This document shows positions 16,761 to 26,200 of a DNA stretch of 64,000 bases, piece after piece. The stretch spans positions 310,001-374,000 of the forward strand of contig JACKBX010000006.1 in assembly GCA_020634375.1 (NCBI GenBank), written 5' to 3'. The notes beneath the pieces were generated by a model that was not told where the DNA came from, made no database searches, and saw only the letters and a program-made list of their open reading frames with translations. Position numbers and translations under genes: made by a program. This stretch comes from Ardenticatenaceae bacterium (GTDB lineage: Bacteria; Chloroflexota; Anaerolineae; Promineifilales; Promineifilaceae). How positions within the stretch are numbered: position 1 is the first letter of the stretch; every line of letters starts with the position of its first letter.

Positions 16761-17726
16761 TTACCTAATCAGAAGGAAGACGATGGCGGCGACGATGAGG
16801 AGGGCGATGACGATGCCGCCGTAGAGGAGCCAGGGGCGTGGTTTGGAGGTGGGTTTTGTTTTTTTGAGGGGGCGGGGATTTTGTTCGGCGGAAACGGCCG
16901 TGTCTAGCGCAGTCAGCATTTGCTGCACCGTTTCGTAACGATTCCACTCTTGCCGCCAGAGGCAATTTTTGACCAGTTTATACGTTTTGGGAGTCAGGTC
17001 GCCGCGTACTTCTTGCAAGGGTGTTTCTTGTGGCAGTAAGTGCTGCTCAAAGATGCTCCATTGCGAGATGGGAATGGCTGGCTTTGCCCCAGCTAGCATT
17101 TCATACAACATAATGCCCAACGAATAGATGTTGCTGGGGCCGCTAAGGGGCTGCCCGCTTTGCTGCTCCGGTGATGCGTAGTCGAGGTGATGCACCTGCC
17201 CTGGCTTGATGTGTAATTCAGTAGGAATGTTACGGATAGGGATGCCCAGGTCTATGAGGAGCGGTGTGCCGTCAGGTTGCAGCAGAATGTTAGCGGGGCG
17301 TAGGTCATGGTGAATGATGCCTGCCGGGTGAGCAACGGTGAGGGCATCGGCAATGTGGCGGATGAATTGTAAGGCGGCAGTGGGATCGGGCCAGGAATTA
17401 TTGGCGTGCCATTCTGCAAATTGCGTGTCGAGGAAGCTGCCGGGGGCGTGTTTGATGATGGCGTACGGCCGTTTCTCATCTGTCTGGCTGGTATGAAGCA
17501 CAGGGGCAATGTGGGGATGTTGCAATTGGGAGATTGTGGTCATGCGTCGCTGGAACTGTCCGGCGAGGTCTGCGTTTTCTTCAGCGGTAGTATGCAATAT
17601 TTCCAGAAAGACCGGTTTGTGAGATTTGCTATCGTCGGCCACGTAGAGAGAGCTGTTCAAGCGTTCTTTGACCAGCTCTTGTACCCGATACTGCCCAATC
17701 GTCTGACCGTTAAAATCGATAGCCAT
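16761..17726 (-). CDS. PknB-like protein kinase, probable pseudokinase, with C-terminal membrane anchor
   Basis: 321 residues with a kinase fold ending in one transmembrane helix (about 300-320) and almost no outside part. Several active-site features are absent: the glycine loop is KERLNSSLYV, the usual VAIK lysine position reads VFLEI, and DFG is DLG. HRD survives as HHDLRPANILL, and ASPEQQSG marks the activation-segment end. This suggests poor or no ATP transfer, and a scaffold or regulatory role beside the intact kinase at 18419-20104. It starts 4 bases after the stop of the next gene upstream, so the two are cotranscribed. Confidence 0.8.
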   Translation of the reverse strand: MAIDFNGQTIGQYRVQELVKERLNSSLYVADDSKSHKPVFLEILHTTAEENADLAGQFQRRMTTISQLQHPHIAPVLHTSQTDEKRPYAIIKHAPGSFLDTQFAEWHANNSWPDPTAALQFIRHIADALTVAHPAGIIHHDLRPANILLQPDGTPLLIDLGIPIRNIPTELHIKPGQVHHLDYASPEQQSGQPLSGPSNIYSLGIMLYEMLAGAKPAIPISQWSIFEQHLLPQETPLQEVRGDLTPKTYKLVKNCLWRQEWNRYETVQQMLTALDTAVSAEQNPRPLKKTKPTSKPRPWLLYGGIVIALLIVAAIVFLLIR

Positions 17727-17730
17727 TATT

Positions 17731-18303
17731 TTATGGAGCGAGGAACCGGATGGTTCGGGACTCGCTGCTCCGCAGAATATCCCCGTTTTCGTTGATTAAT
17801 TGTACCTGCCATTGAGCGGATACGGCCGTTGCTGCCGCTTGTGCGTTAGTATTCAGGCGATATTGTGTACCCAAATTCGGCTCGGCGATGGTGCCCAGAG
17901 TATATTCTCCTGCTTCAGTAAATAAAACCACTTGAAAAAACTGACCTTCATTCAGTGGCAATGACCACTGCCAGTAAAATGATAGTACATCCTCCACACG
18001 AAACAGTGCTTCACTGGGCGGCCCATACAGTTTGATTTGTGCATCTGGTGGGAGTGTGGGTTGTGGTGTAGCGCTGGGCTGCGGTGTCGCTGATGGGATG
18101 GGGGTGCTTGTGGCAGGGACGGTTGCTGCTATGTCCCCATCTTCTGTTGTTTGCGGCTCGTTTGCGATTGGAACGGCCGTTTCTGTCGCCGTTTCCCTAT
18201 CAATGGCAAACCACCCATTAATAAGCGCCAGGCAAAACAGTAAAAAAAGCAGCGGGGCAAAAATATAAAAAATGCGGCGAACCTTATCGACTAGTGACCC
18301 CAT
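17731..18303 (-). CDS. Single-pass membrane protein with Thr/Pro-rich linker
   Basis: 190 residues, no family recognised. A transmembrane helix (about 11-31, IFYIFAPLLFLLFCLALING) is followed by a low-complexity linker rich in Thr, Pro and Ala (about 38-85, TSTPIPSATPQPS). A globular, probably extracellular, domain of about 105 residues has alternating hydrophobic strands (FRVEDVLSFYWQWSLPLNEGQFFQVVLF), resembling an immunoglobulin-like or Kre9-type beta-sandwich; that comparison is loose. It is the promoter-proximal partner of the pseudokinase gene. Confidence 0.7.
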   Translation of the reverse strand: MGSLVDKVRRIFYIFAPLLFLLFCLALINGWFAIDRETATETAVPIANEPQTTEDGDIAATVPATSTPIPSATPQPSATPQPTLPPDAQIKLYGPPSEALFRVEDVLSFYWQWSLPLNEGQFFQVVLFTEAGEYTLGTIAEPNLGTQYRLNTNAQAAATAVSAQWQVQLINENGDILRSSESRTIRFLAP

Positions 18304-18418
18304 TCCATTAATCGGCTCCTTTGGCGTCCAAACTCAATGATGCTTCATTGTAGCATAATGTACGGTAGGTGATGAGTGGCGGGTATATTCGCATACACGC
18401 CACTCATATACGCATCCA

Positions 18419-20104
18419 TTATCCGCCAGGTAAATCAAAGCAATTGCCCGTATTGTACTGCACAGAATGGTCTGCGTTGGCGACCAGGGCGCACATTTGT
18501 GTAGCCGTGGCGGGACGATCATTGACCGTGTATTGCGTGAAGGGGCGCGGCCCACCGTACAAAATCCAGGGGCCACTGCCGGGCATGCCTGCGTTTTCTT
18601 GGGTAACGGTGTTGAAGAAGAAATGGATGTGTACGCCTGGTAACTGCTCGGTGAACTCAAAGGTTTCGTAATCCACTACGTATGCGCCAGATTCGTTGAG
18701 GGTGATGCCGTTGATACGCACAAACAGGCCCGGTGGCACGGTGGCGGTGGGTGTAGCTGTCGGTGGATTGGTGGGAGAGGGCACGGCCGTATTCGTGGCC
18801 GTCGGTTCAGTCGTGGCAGTGGATTCGGGGGTGGCTGTCGCGGCGGCTGTGGGAGCCAACGTAGCGGTTGCCTGTGGGCGTGTCGTGGCGGTAGAGTCAA
18901 CAGCGGCAACGGCCGTGCCGCCACCTGCAACTTGCTGTGTTGCCACCGGCGTGCCATCTTTATCACCGCCGCCGAACACGCCACTGAAACCTAAAATGGC
19001 AGCGATGATAATCAGTACGCCGACAACGCCGCCAGCAATCATCCAATTACGGTTGCCGGTTTTGGCGGGAGAGGGATTGGCGGCTGCCGGGCGCATGGGC
19101 ACGGGCTGTGGCGTTTCAAAGGGGACAACTTCGGTAGGATAGGAGGGCGGGGTGACGGGAACGGCCGTTTCTACCACAGTTCGGCCGCCATCTTCTACCA
19201 TTGTTCGGCCAGCATTTGGCGGGGCGACGGCCGCAGGCGCGACGGCCGTGCGCGGTGGCTGCCCCATCTGCACCTGGCGCAAATCGCCCACCATTTGCGC
19301 GGCAGATTGGTAACGCTGTGCCGGGTCTTTTGCCAGCGCTTTTTCGATGATGGCAACCAGTCCGGGCGGCGTGTCCGGGCGGATGTTGTGCAGGTCGGGC
19401 ACGGGGTCGGTGACATGCATCATCATCAGCGACATGGCAGAGTCGGCGGTGAAAGGCGGACGGCCACCGACCATCTCAAAGAGGGCCACACCCAGTGAGT
19501 AGATGTCCGAGCGGGCGTCTATCGTGGTGCCGCGAATCTGCTCCGGCGACATGTATTGCGCCGTGCCCAGCACTGCACCGGTGGCGGTGTGCTGCGTGCC
19601 GCCGGTGATTTTGACGATGCCAAAGTCGGTGAGGATGGCTTCGTTGTGGACGTTGAGCATGATGTTGGCGGGCTTGATGTCGCGGTGAACCAGGCCGCGT
19701 TTGTGGGCGTAGTCTAGGGCATCGCCCATGCTGGCGGCTATTTGGAGGGTTTCGTTGAGGGGCAGGGTACGGCCGTTTTTGCTCAGTCGTGCCAAACGAG
19801 CCTGCAAGGTTTCACCGGGCACAAATTCAAAGACGATGTAGTAGGTTTCGCCGTCGTGGTTGAAGTCAAAGACTTGCACGATGTTAGGATGGCGCAGTTG
19901 GGCGACGGCGGCGGCTTCTTCTTCAAAGCGGCGCACAAAGTTGGGGTTGTTGGACAGGTGGCTGTGGATCAGTTTGATGGCGACGACGCGGCGCAGGTTG
20001 GGGTCTGTGGCTTTGTAGACGGCGGACATGCCACCCTGACCGAGCAGTTCTTCGATGCGATAACGGCCGTTTAGCGTTTGTCCAATCCAGGTTGGCTGGC
20101 TCAT
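18419..20104 (-). CDS. PknB-type serine/threonine protein kinase with extracellular domain
   Basis: All kinase motifs are present: glycine loop LLGQGGMSAVYKA (about 20-32), Lys44 in VAIK, catalytic Asp141 in HRDIKPANIML, and Asp159 in TDFG. The activation segment ends MSPEQIRG. A Pro/Val-rich juxtamembrane part, a transmembrane helix (about 370-392), a Thr/Ala-rich linker and a 95-residue outer domain with two cysteines (QMCALV, GNCFDL) follow. The ATG at 20104 (AAGGAGATTTTTGCCC upstream) is chosen over the longer frame, whose first 48 codons run through repeats and lack kinase similarity. Length 561 aa. Confidence 0.93.
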   Translation of the reverse strand: MSQPTWIGQTLNGRYRIEELLGQGGMSAVYKATDPNLRRVVAIKLIHSHLSNNPNFVRRFEEEAAAVAQLRHPNIVQVFDFNHDGETYYIVFEFVPGETLQARLARLSKNGRTLPLNETLQIAASMGDALDYAHKRGLVHRDIKPANIMLNVHNEAILTDFGIVKITGGTQHTATGAVLGTAQYMSPEQIRGTTIDARSDIYSLGVALFEMVGGRPPFTADSAMSLMMMHVTDPVPDLHNIRPDTPPGLVAIIEKALAKDPAQRYQSAAQMVGDLRQVQMGQPPRTAVAPAAVAPPNAGRTMVEDGGRTVVETAVPVTPPSYPTEVVPFETPQPVPMRPAAANPSPAKTGNRNWMIAGGVVGVLIIIAAILGFSGVFGGGDKDGTPVATQQVAGGGTAVAAVDSTATTRPQATATLAPTAAATATPESTATTEPTATNTAVPSPTNPPTATPTATVPPGLFVRINGITLNESGAYVVDYETFEFTEQLPGVHIHFFFNTVTQENAGMPGSGPWILYGGPRPFTQYTVNDRPATATQMCALVANADHSVQYNTGNCFDLPGG

Positions 20105-20133
20105 GGGCAAAAATCTCCTTTTTGGTGACGGAA

Positions 20134-20166
20134 TGATGAAGGTGGAATGATGAATGCTGAATGATG
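20134..20166. repeat. GATGAAG/GAATGAT-type repeat
   Basis: Short arm ATGATGAAGGTGGAATGATGAATGCTGAATGATG, upstream of the kinase gene. No clear complementary arm is visible. Confidence 0.5.
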
Positions 20167-20210
20167 CTGTAGTGTAGCAAATGTTGACCGTGTTAGTCCA
20201 GGTTGAATTG

Positions 20211-20263
20211 CGTGAAAACGTGAAACGTGAAAATTCCTCACGTTTCACGTTTTACGTTTCACG
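20211..20263. repeat. CGTGAAA-unit hairpin repeat
   Basis: CGTGAAAACGTGAAACGTGAAAATT faces CCTCACGTTTCACGTTTTACGTTTCACG. It touches the stop codon of the M14 peptidase gene (20264-20266). Confidence 0.85.
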
Positions 20264-21268
20264 CTACTCCTGTGCGAAATAATCGAGCAGGGCCAACATG
20301 CCATACAAATTTTGCGGCCAATCCAGGTCGGTATGGTTCGTCAGTTCGACGGTGAAGGAGGCAATGCCCTGCGTTGCCAGCCAATCTCCGGCGTCGCCGG
20401 TGATGGGGTAGCTGGTGAACTGTTCGTAAACGGGGTAATTGGCGGCATAAGCGTACACATCGGCGATTTCGCGGGAGGCGGGCAGCGTATCTGGGCAGCC
20501 AGCAGTGAAGACGGCGTAGAAGGCGCTGTGATAGAAGATGGTGGCGACGGGGTTCTTTGCCAGGATGAAATCGCGCAAAATGACGTTTTCCGGTTCGGAG
20601 AAGGGGTAGGCGCCAGCGCTCACTTCCTGGTTGCGCCAGAGGCCGGTGGGTTCCCAGTTGCAGTCCCAATTGCGGTTGAGGTCTACATTGTTGGCGTTGA
20701 AACGGCCGGGAAACGTATCGGTGGCGACATCGGCGGCGGTGAAGCGTCCTTCCAGGCCGGTGACGGCAAACTGGCCGTCGGGGTTGGCGGCGGGGATGAT
20801 GGTGAGGGTGATGTTGGCGGGGATGGCGTCGGGGTTTTCGAGGAAGTAGTCGAGGGCGCGGTAGGTGACGAGAATGGAGTTCCATTCGTAGCCGCCGTGT
20901 ATGCCGCCGATGAAGAGAACTTGGTCGGGACCGTTGCCTAGCTGGTAGGCGGTGATGGGGTGCCCGCCTGCGGAGTAGCCGAGGATGGTGCTGTAGCCAT
21001 AGGGCACGGCCGTACTGGTTGGCACGGCCGTTGCTGTTGCCGTCGCCGTTGGTATGGGGGTGACGGTAGGCGTATCGCTGGGCAAAGCAGTGGGCACGGG
21101 GGTGAAGGTTGGCGGGATGGGAACGGCCGTGTTGGTAGGCAGGGCGGTGGGCAGGGGGACGGCCGTTGCCGCTCGTGTGGGCAAATCAGCCACAGATTGC
21201 GGGGCGGGGCCGGTACAGCCAGCCAGTAGCAGCAACAGGAGGGTGAAGAGGGCGTGTGGTTTATTCAT
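20264..21268 (-). CDS. M14 family zinc carboxypeptidase lipoprotein
   Basis: 334 residues. A lipoprotein signal (lipobox LAGC, Cys about 18) and a long Thr/Pro/Val-rich tether (about 20-95) put the catalytic domain outside the cell. Peptidase motifs: GGIHGGYEWNS (zinc His and Glu, with three residues between instead of the usual two), NPDGQF, NNVDLNRNWDC (substrate Arg), TIFYHSAF (third zinc His) and SFTVELTNHTD (catalytic Glu). Relatives trim peptidoglycan or peptides. The ATG overlaps the preceding stop by 8 bases, so translation is coupled to the M23 gene. Confidence 0.88.
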   Translation of the reverse strand: MNKPHALFTLLLLLLAGCTGPAPQSVADLPTRAATAVPLPTALPTNTAVPIPPTFTPVPTALPSDTPTVTPIPTATATATAVPTSTAVPYGYSTILGYSAGGHPITAYQLGNGPDQVLFIGGIHGGYEWNSILVTYRALDYFLENPDAIPANITLTIIPAANPDGQFAVTGLEGRFTAADVATDTFPGRFNANNVDLNRNWDCNWEPTGLWRNQEVSAGAYPFSEPENVILRDFILAKNPVATIFYHSAFYAVFTAGCPDTLPASREIADVYAYAANYPVYEQFTSYPITGDAGDWLATQGIASFTVELTNHTDLDWPQNLYGMLALLDYFAQE

Positions 21269-22094
21269 GGGTGGTGCAGGTGGGAACGGCCGTGCAGCCG
21301 TCGGCCTCCGGGGCGCAGGTATAGTTGAGGCTCATGCCCAGGTAGGGTGAGGGGTCGAGGGTGTTGTCGAATTCAAGTTCGTTGGTGTAACGGCCGTTGC
21401 CATCATCACGCACAACCGAAAAATGCAGATGTGTCCAAACTGTGCGCGGGGAACTGCCGTTGTAATCGCCCGTGTAGCCCAGCAGCGTGCCCTGCCCCAC
21501 AAAAAACTCGTGCGTGCCCGGCGCAAAGGCATCTTCGATGAAGTCGTTGCCGGCGCGGTCGGCCATGTGCGTGTAGTACAGCCAGATTTGCTGACCGGGG
21601 TGCAGCGGGTCGTCGGGCACGCGCTGGATGAGGCTGCTTTTCCAGTTTGCCTCGCGGGTGATGTAGCCATCGTAGGCGGCGTAGACCGGCGTCAGCCCTG
21701 GCTCGGCATCGCTGAAAATGTCAATGCCCTGGTGTGGGTGGCTGTTGGAATAGGGGCCGCGTGGGTCGGCGTAGAGCAGGCCGATGAAGCCATCGGCGGG
21801 GAGGATGAAGGGGGCGTCGGGGCAGGCTTCGCGCTGCACGGTGATCAGGCTGGCGCGATCGGCGGGGCTGCCAGAGGCCCATTGCACAAAGGTTTGGCTG
21901 CGCGGGTCGTTGAGGGTGCGCAGGGTGGTGTAGGCGGCGTAGGCAACGGCCGTACCAATCAGTGCCAGTGCGGCGATTTTGAGCCAGCGGCGGGATATTT
22001 GGGTTAGTGTGATCACGTGGGTGATTATAAAGGTGGGGAGGATTATGAGCCTTAGATTTGTCAAATCTTTAAGATTTGACAAATCTCTACGCAT
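21261..22094 (-). CDS. M23 family (LytM-type) metallopeptidase
   Basis: Zn endopeptidase domain with all ligands: SHPHQGIDIFSD (His, Asp), LYYTHMAD (His) and WTHLHFSVV (HxH). It should cleave peptidoglycan cross-links on the outside. A transmembrane helix (about residues 38-56) precedes it. The ATG at 22094 follows the subtilase stop by two bases, but the first 16 codons are an AGATTTGTCAAATCT palindrome repeat and no Shine-Dalgarno precedes it. A GTG at 22016, just before the membrane segment, is an alternative. Length 277 aa from 22094. Confidence 0.87.
   Translation of the reverse strand: MRRDLSNLKDLTNLRLIILPTFIITHVITLTQISRRWLKIAALALIGTAVAYAAYTTLRTLNDPRSQTFVQWASGSPADRASLITVQREACPDAPFILPADGFIGLLYADPRGPYSNSHPHQGIDIFSDAEPGLTPVYAAYDGYITREANWKSSLIQRVPDDPLHPGQQIWLYYTHMADRAGNDFIEDAFAPGTHEFFVGQGTLLGYTGDYNGSSPRTVWTHLHFSVVRDDGNGRYTNELEFDNTLDPSPYLGMSLNYTCAPEADGCTAVPTCTTHE
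22054..22086. repeat. Double palindrome AGATTTGTCAAATCT / AGATTTGACAAATCT
   Basis: The first palindromic unit is 22054-22068, then TT, then AAGATTTGACAAATCT at 22071-22086. They also pair with each other. The element lies between the subtilase and the M23 membrane segment, and forms the N-terminal codons of the M23 frame if ATG 22094 is the start. Confidence 0.8.
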
Positions 22095-22096
22095 TT

Positions 22097-23290
22097 TCAG
22101 AAGAGGACGGCCGTCAAATCTACATCCACTGCGCTGGCGAGGGTGACGGCGGGGTGGGTGAGCAGGGTTTGCAGCCAGCGGACGCTGGCATGGACGAGGG
22201 TCAACGATGTGGGCGGCAGGGTTTCGCTAGCGGCGGGGGCTTCGCCAACTTGGGTGCTGATAGCGGCGGCAATCTCGCCAAATGCGCCACTGACGCCGAT
22301 GATGGCGGGCAGCACGGCCGTTTCCCCTTTGTAAAAAAATTGGTGGCGCAGATGGGGGTCGAGGAAACGGCCGTTGAAACGGCCGTCCTCTATTTCTTGC
22401 GGCGGTTCATCGGGCGCGTACCCGGCTTGCAAATAGGCCAGGGCGGCAGGTGCGTTCACCAATCCGGCGCGGCTGCGATGGGGGACGGCCGTTTCCACCG
22501 GCTGTGTTGCGTTAATGAGCGCCATTTCCACCTGGCGCACGCTGGCGGCGGGGCAGGCTTCAAATAACAGGGCGGCGATTCCGGCGACGGTGGCGCTGGA
22601 CATGGATGTGCCGGTGAGCGATTGGGTACGGCCGTTGGGATGCAGCGAGCGAATTGAGCGGCCCGGAGCCAGCACATCTGGCTTGAGGGCGATGAGGGTT
22701 TGCGGCGTGTTGCGGCTGCCGCAAAACGAGGCGACCTGCCCGCTGCCGTTGGTTGCGCCGACGGATAACACGTTGTCGTAGCCGCCGGGGGAGTGGAAGC
22801 GCCCCGCGCCGCGATTGCCGATGGCGGCGATGGGCAAAATGCCGCGCTGCCGCAGGGCAGCGATGGCTTCGCGGAAGACGGGGTGGTGGGCGGGGATGCC
22901 CAACGGCAGATTGGTGACGCGCACGGGCTGTTCGGCCAGCCAGCAGAGGCCGCGCAGGATGCGCAGAATGGTGTGTCCGCCATCAATGACGGCGGCGCTG
23001 TAGAGGTTGGCCTGCGGCGCGACGCCAACGGCCGTGCCCTCTGCCGCACCGCCGCAAATGAGGCCGGCGGTGTGTGTGCCATGTTTGCCGGAGTCGAAGG
23101 GGGGTGTGTTGGGCTGGGCACGGCCGTTCTCGTTGATGTGCAGGAAGCGGGTGATACGGCCGTGCAAGGCCGGGTGTGGGGCGACGCCGCTGTCGAGATG
23201 GCCGACGCCGACCCCTTGCCCGCTTAACCCTTGCCGCCACAACGCTTCTACGCCAAGTTGGCGCAGTTCGGCGGAGGCTGGCGCACTCAT
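22097..23290 (-). CDS. S8 family subtilisin-like serine peptidase
   Basis: 397 residues with an intact catalytic triad: Asp33 in GVGHLDSGVA, His70 in GKHGTHTAG and Ser229 in LTGTSMSSATVAG, plus the oxyanion Asn in AIGNRG. There is no signal peptide and no obvious propeptide; the catalytic domain begins almost at residue 1. So it is either intracellular or exported by a route not visible here. The ATG overlaps the stop of the giant LysM gene (ATGA), so the two are translationally coupled. The C-terminal 100 residues (from about 285) are unassigned. Processing of the giant protein is a possible job (inference). Confidence 0.9.
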   Translation of the reverse strand: MSAPASAELRQLGVEALWRQGLSGQGVGVGHLDSGVAPHPALHGRITRFLHINENGRAQPNTPPFDSGKHGTHTAGLICGGAAEGTAVGVAPQANLYSAAVIDGGHTILRILRGLCWLAEQPVRVTNLPLGIPAHHPVFREAIAALRQRGILPIAAIGNRGAGRFHSPGGYDNVLSVGATNGSGQVASFCGSRNTPQTLIALKPDVLAPGRSIRSLHPNGRTQSLTGTSMSSATVAGIAALLFEACPAASVRQVEMALINATQPVETAVPHRSRAGLVNAPAALAYLQAGYAPDEPPQEIEDGRFNGRFLDPHLRHQFFYKGETAVLPAIIGVSGAFGEIAAAISTQVGEAPAASETLPPTSLTLVHASVRWLQTLLTHPAVTLASAVDVDLTAVLF

Positions 23291-26200
23291 GCGTTTGCCA
23301 AATCCATGCGCAGCCCGCCCTCGACAAAACTTGCCAGTGAGGTGATGGTCCAGCCCAGGGCTTTGGTGTCGGGTTCGTCAACGGCCGTTGCCGGGGCGAC
23401 GATGGCGGGAATGCAGCCGATGATGTCGGCGGCGTCTTTTTCGTCATCCGAGCCGCCTTCGCTGACCAGGCCGATGGTGGTGACAAGTTGGAACACGCCG
23501 ATGCCGCAGGTGATGGCCGATAAAAATAGGTTGAACCCTTCGGCTGCGCCCTTTGTTTTTTTGATGAAGCTGCCGACGGTAGCCAATGTGCCCAGCCCAA
23601 ATGTGCCCCACTGCATGAACCAGATGAAACTGCCAAGACGGTCTCCGTAGCCCGGCGCATTGAGTGAAACGGCGAAGAATTCACCAGCGTGTTCGGCCGT
23701 TTGTTCCCAACTGTCATCCACAATGTTGGGCTGCGATGTGACTTGGGCGATGAGGTTGACGATCCAATTGGTGAATGCCCAGCTTTTGACGCTTTCTTCG
23801 GTCAAATCGGCGACGGGGCCGGTGACGCCGCTGACAATTCTTGCTCCGCCATAAAGCCCGGCTAACATGTTTTTCAATGATTGGTTGTCTGCGTTTAATG
23901 CTAGTGAGGGAACGGTGGCGGTGGTGGGGCCAGCGAGGGCGGTGACGGGAATTGCCATGAGCAGGGTTGCCATGTTCAAAATGGTGGGCGCTTCGCCGGT
24001 CAGCCCTTCGATGAAGCCGTTGAGTCCGGGCAGGTCTATTTCGGTGTTGATCAGGCGCTGCGCGGCGCGGAGCAGGGCGCGGAAGAGTTTGATCAGGAGC
24101 CGCAGCGCTCGTTCGATCAGGTCGAGCAGTTGGTCGGCGAAGGCACGCATGGGGCCGAGTAGTTGGCCGAGGATGATTTGTGGGATGTCGTGGGGGTTGG
24201 TGAGGGCGTTTTGCGCGGCGAGGATGTTTTGTAACGGCCGTTCCAAATCCTGATTAAACGTCGCCAACGACACATCCTGCGCCAGCGTTTGCAGTTCGTC
24301 AATGGCCTGCATGGCCTCATCGTCCAGCAAATCATCCACACTCAGACCGGCGGTAGCGTCGGGCAGCAGGTCGCCCAACTGCGACATCAGCCATTGGAAC
24401 TGATCCATACCGCCTAATTCGGACTTCATGCGGTTCGCCATGTTGTCAATGCCGAGGGGCTTGGGCGGTGTGGGGATGCCGCTGGCATCGAGCAGCCGTT
24501 TCATTTGGGCGCTGGCTTGCTGCCAGGAGGCGAGCAGCGCCGTATCCAGCGCATCGGGGATGAAATCAATCGCTTTGGCGAGGGCATCGTTCACCAGTTT
24601 GGTCAGTGTTTCTTGGGTTTGCAGCACGTCATCCCAGCCAAAGGGGGTGGCAATCCAGGCAATAAATCTGCCAGCGAGAACGCCCAATTTATTGACCACC
24701 GTTGTCACTAGCTTGCCCGCTTGCTGGCCGAGGTTGATCACAAACTTCATCGCCTCGCCGCCGATGCTGATCGTCATTTCTAGCGCTTTGCCCAGTTCGG
24801 GGGAGATGCTGCTGAGCATGTCGGCCATGAATTGCCCGGCGTTTTGCACGCCTTGTTTGATCTCCAGAGCGAGCTGCATCCCCAGTTGGCCCATGCTTTT
24901 CAGGGCGTTTAGCCCTTCTTTGCCAAGTTGGGCGGTGAATTTGACCACATCTTCGCCTGCTTCGATGAGGGTGTTGAGCGCTTTTGTGCCCAGATCGGCC
25001 AGGGCCAGCAGCCCTTTGTCGGGCAGGGCCATCAGCGCATCCCAGGTGCTTTCGCCGAGGGTCATGAGGGTGTTGAAGGCGGTTGTGCCCATTTTTTCAA
25101 TATAATTGAGCGCACTTTCGCCGAATTTGGCGACGATGTTGACGGCCGCTTGCCCATATTCAACCGCCTTTTTGATGACCTCTTGCGCTACGGTGGTCGC
25201 GGGGACGATGATGTTGTCATAAACCTGCACGCCAACCCATTCGATGCCGCCAACGACGGCTTCGCCAGCGTCCACAATGGCGTCGCCGACATCCTCCCAA
25301 AAGTTGACGAAATCGTCCCAGCCCTGGGCGGTGGTGGCGTCAATCAACTTGGCTTTGGCGATGGTGTCGTTGTAGCCTTCTTGCCCTACGGGGATGAAGC
25401 GAGGATCGTCCCCGAAGCGCATGACCCATTGTTGGTATTCCATGTGACGGCCGTCAATCTGCACCCTGTTTTGCGTACTGTCCGGCTGCGCATACGAAAT
25501 CGCCGCCGAGACATTACGCAGCGCTTGCTCCACCGCCTGGCAGGTAGCCTCGCTGCCGGTGACGCCAATCTCATCCTTTGCTTGCCACATGGCATTTTTG
25601 TCGAGCTGGTTGAAATTGCGGTAAATCTCCGCGTCGGGATAGACCAGAAACGCTTCGTTGTCGGCCATCGTGTTCGTTTGCAGCTTTAGCACTGGTTTAC
25701 CGATACTGTCGGCCAGCAGCAGCATGGTTAATTTACCGGTGGCATTGAGAGTGCTGGTATAAGGAAATGTGGCAGAGATAGGGGTAAACGTACCGCCGAA
25801 GCTCACTTTGGTTTCGCCCAGCGCAGTGATTTTGACCTGTGTCACCTCTGGCGGGAAGCTGACGATGCAGCGATAGAAGCGGGCTTGCGATTCAAAATGA
25901 TAACTGGGCACGTAGGGGATGCTGGTGGGGCTTTGCTCGATGATTTGTTGGCACGTTCTTTCTAATTCTGATGCCAGCATTAGCTCTTCATCCGGGCTGA
26001 GTGGCCTGTTTTGCCTGACGCGGTAGGCAGCTTGTTTGGCCTTTTCTTTGCCGGTGTGGTATTGGCCCAGATTGGTTTCGCGGATGCGCCACCAGTAGGC
26101 GATGTAGCGCAGGACATCGGGGTCGTTTGCCCAGGCGGGGAGGGTGGGTAACGGCCGTTCCCAATTCAACACCTCATGCACCAGCGCCCTGACCTGCTCC

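Noticed and set aside
16761..18303. Insertion sequence or integron features in the kinase region
   Set aside because: No transposase or integrase gene and no terminal repeats are visible anywhere in the window.
20312..21350. Long glycine/valine-rich plus-strand reading frames opposite the M14 and M23 genes
   Set aside because: They mirror the Thr/Pro-rich and GC-rich codons of real genes on the other strand and have no start signals.
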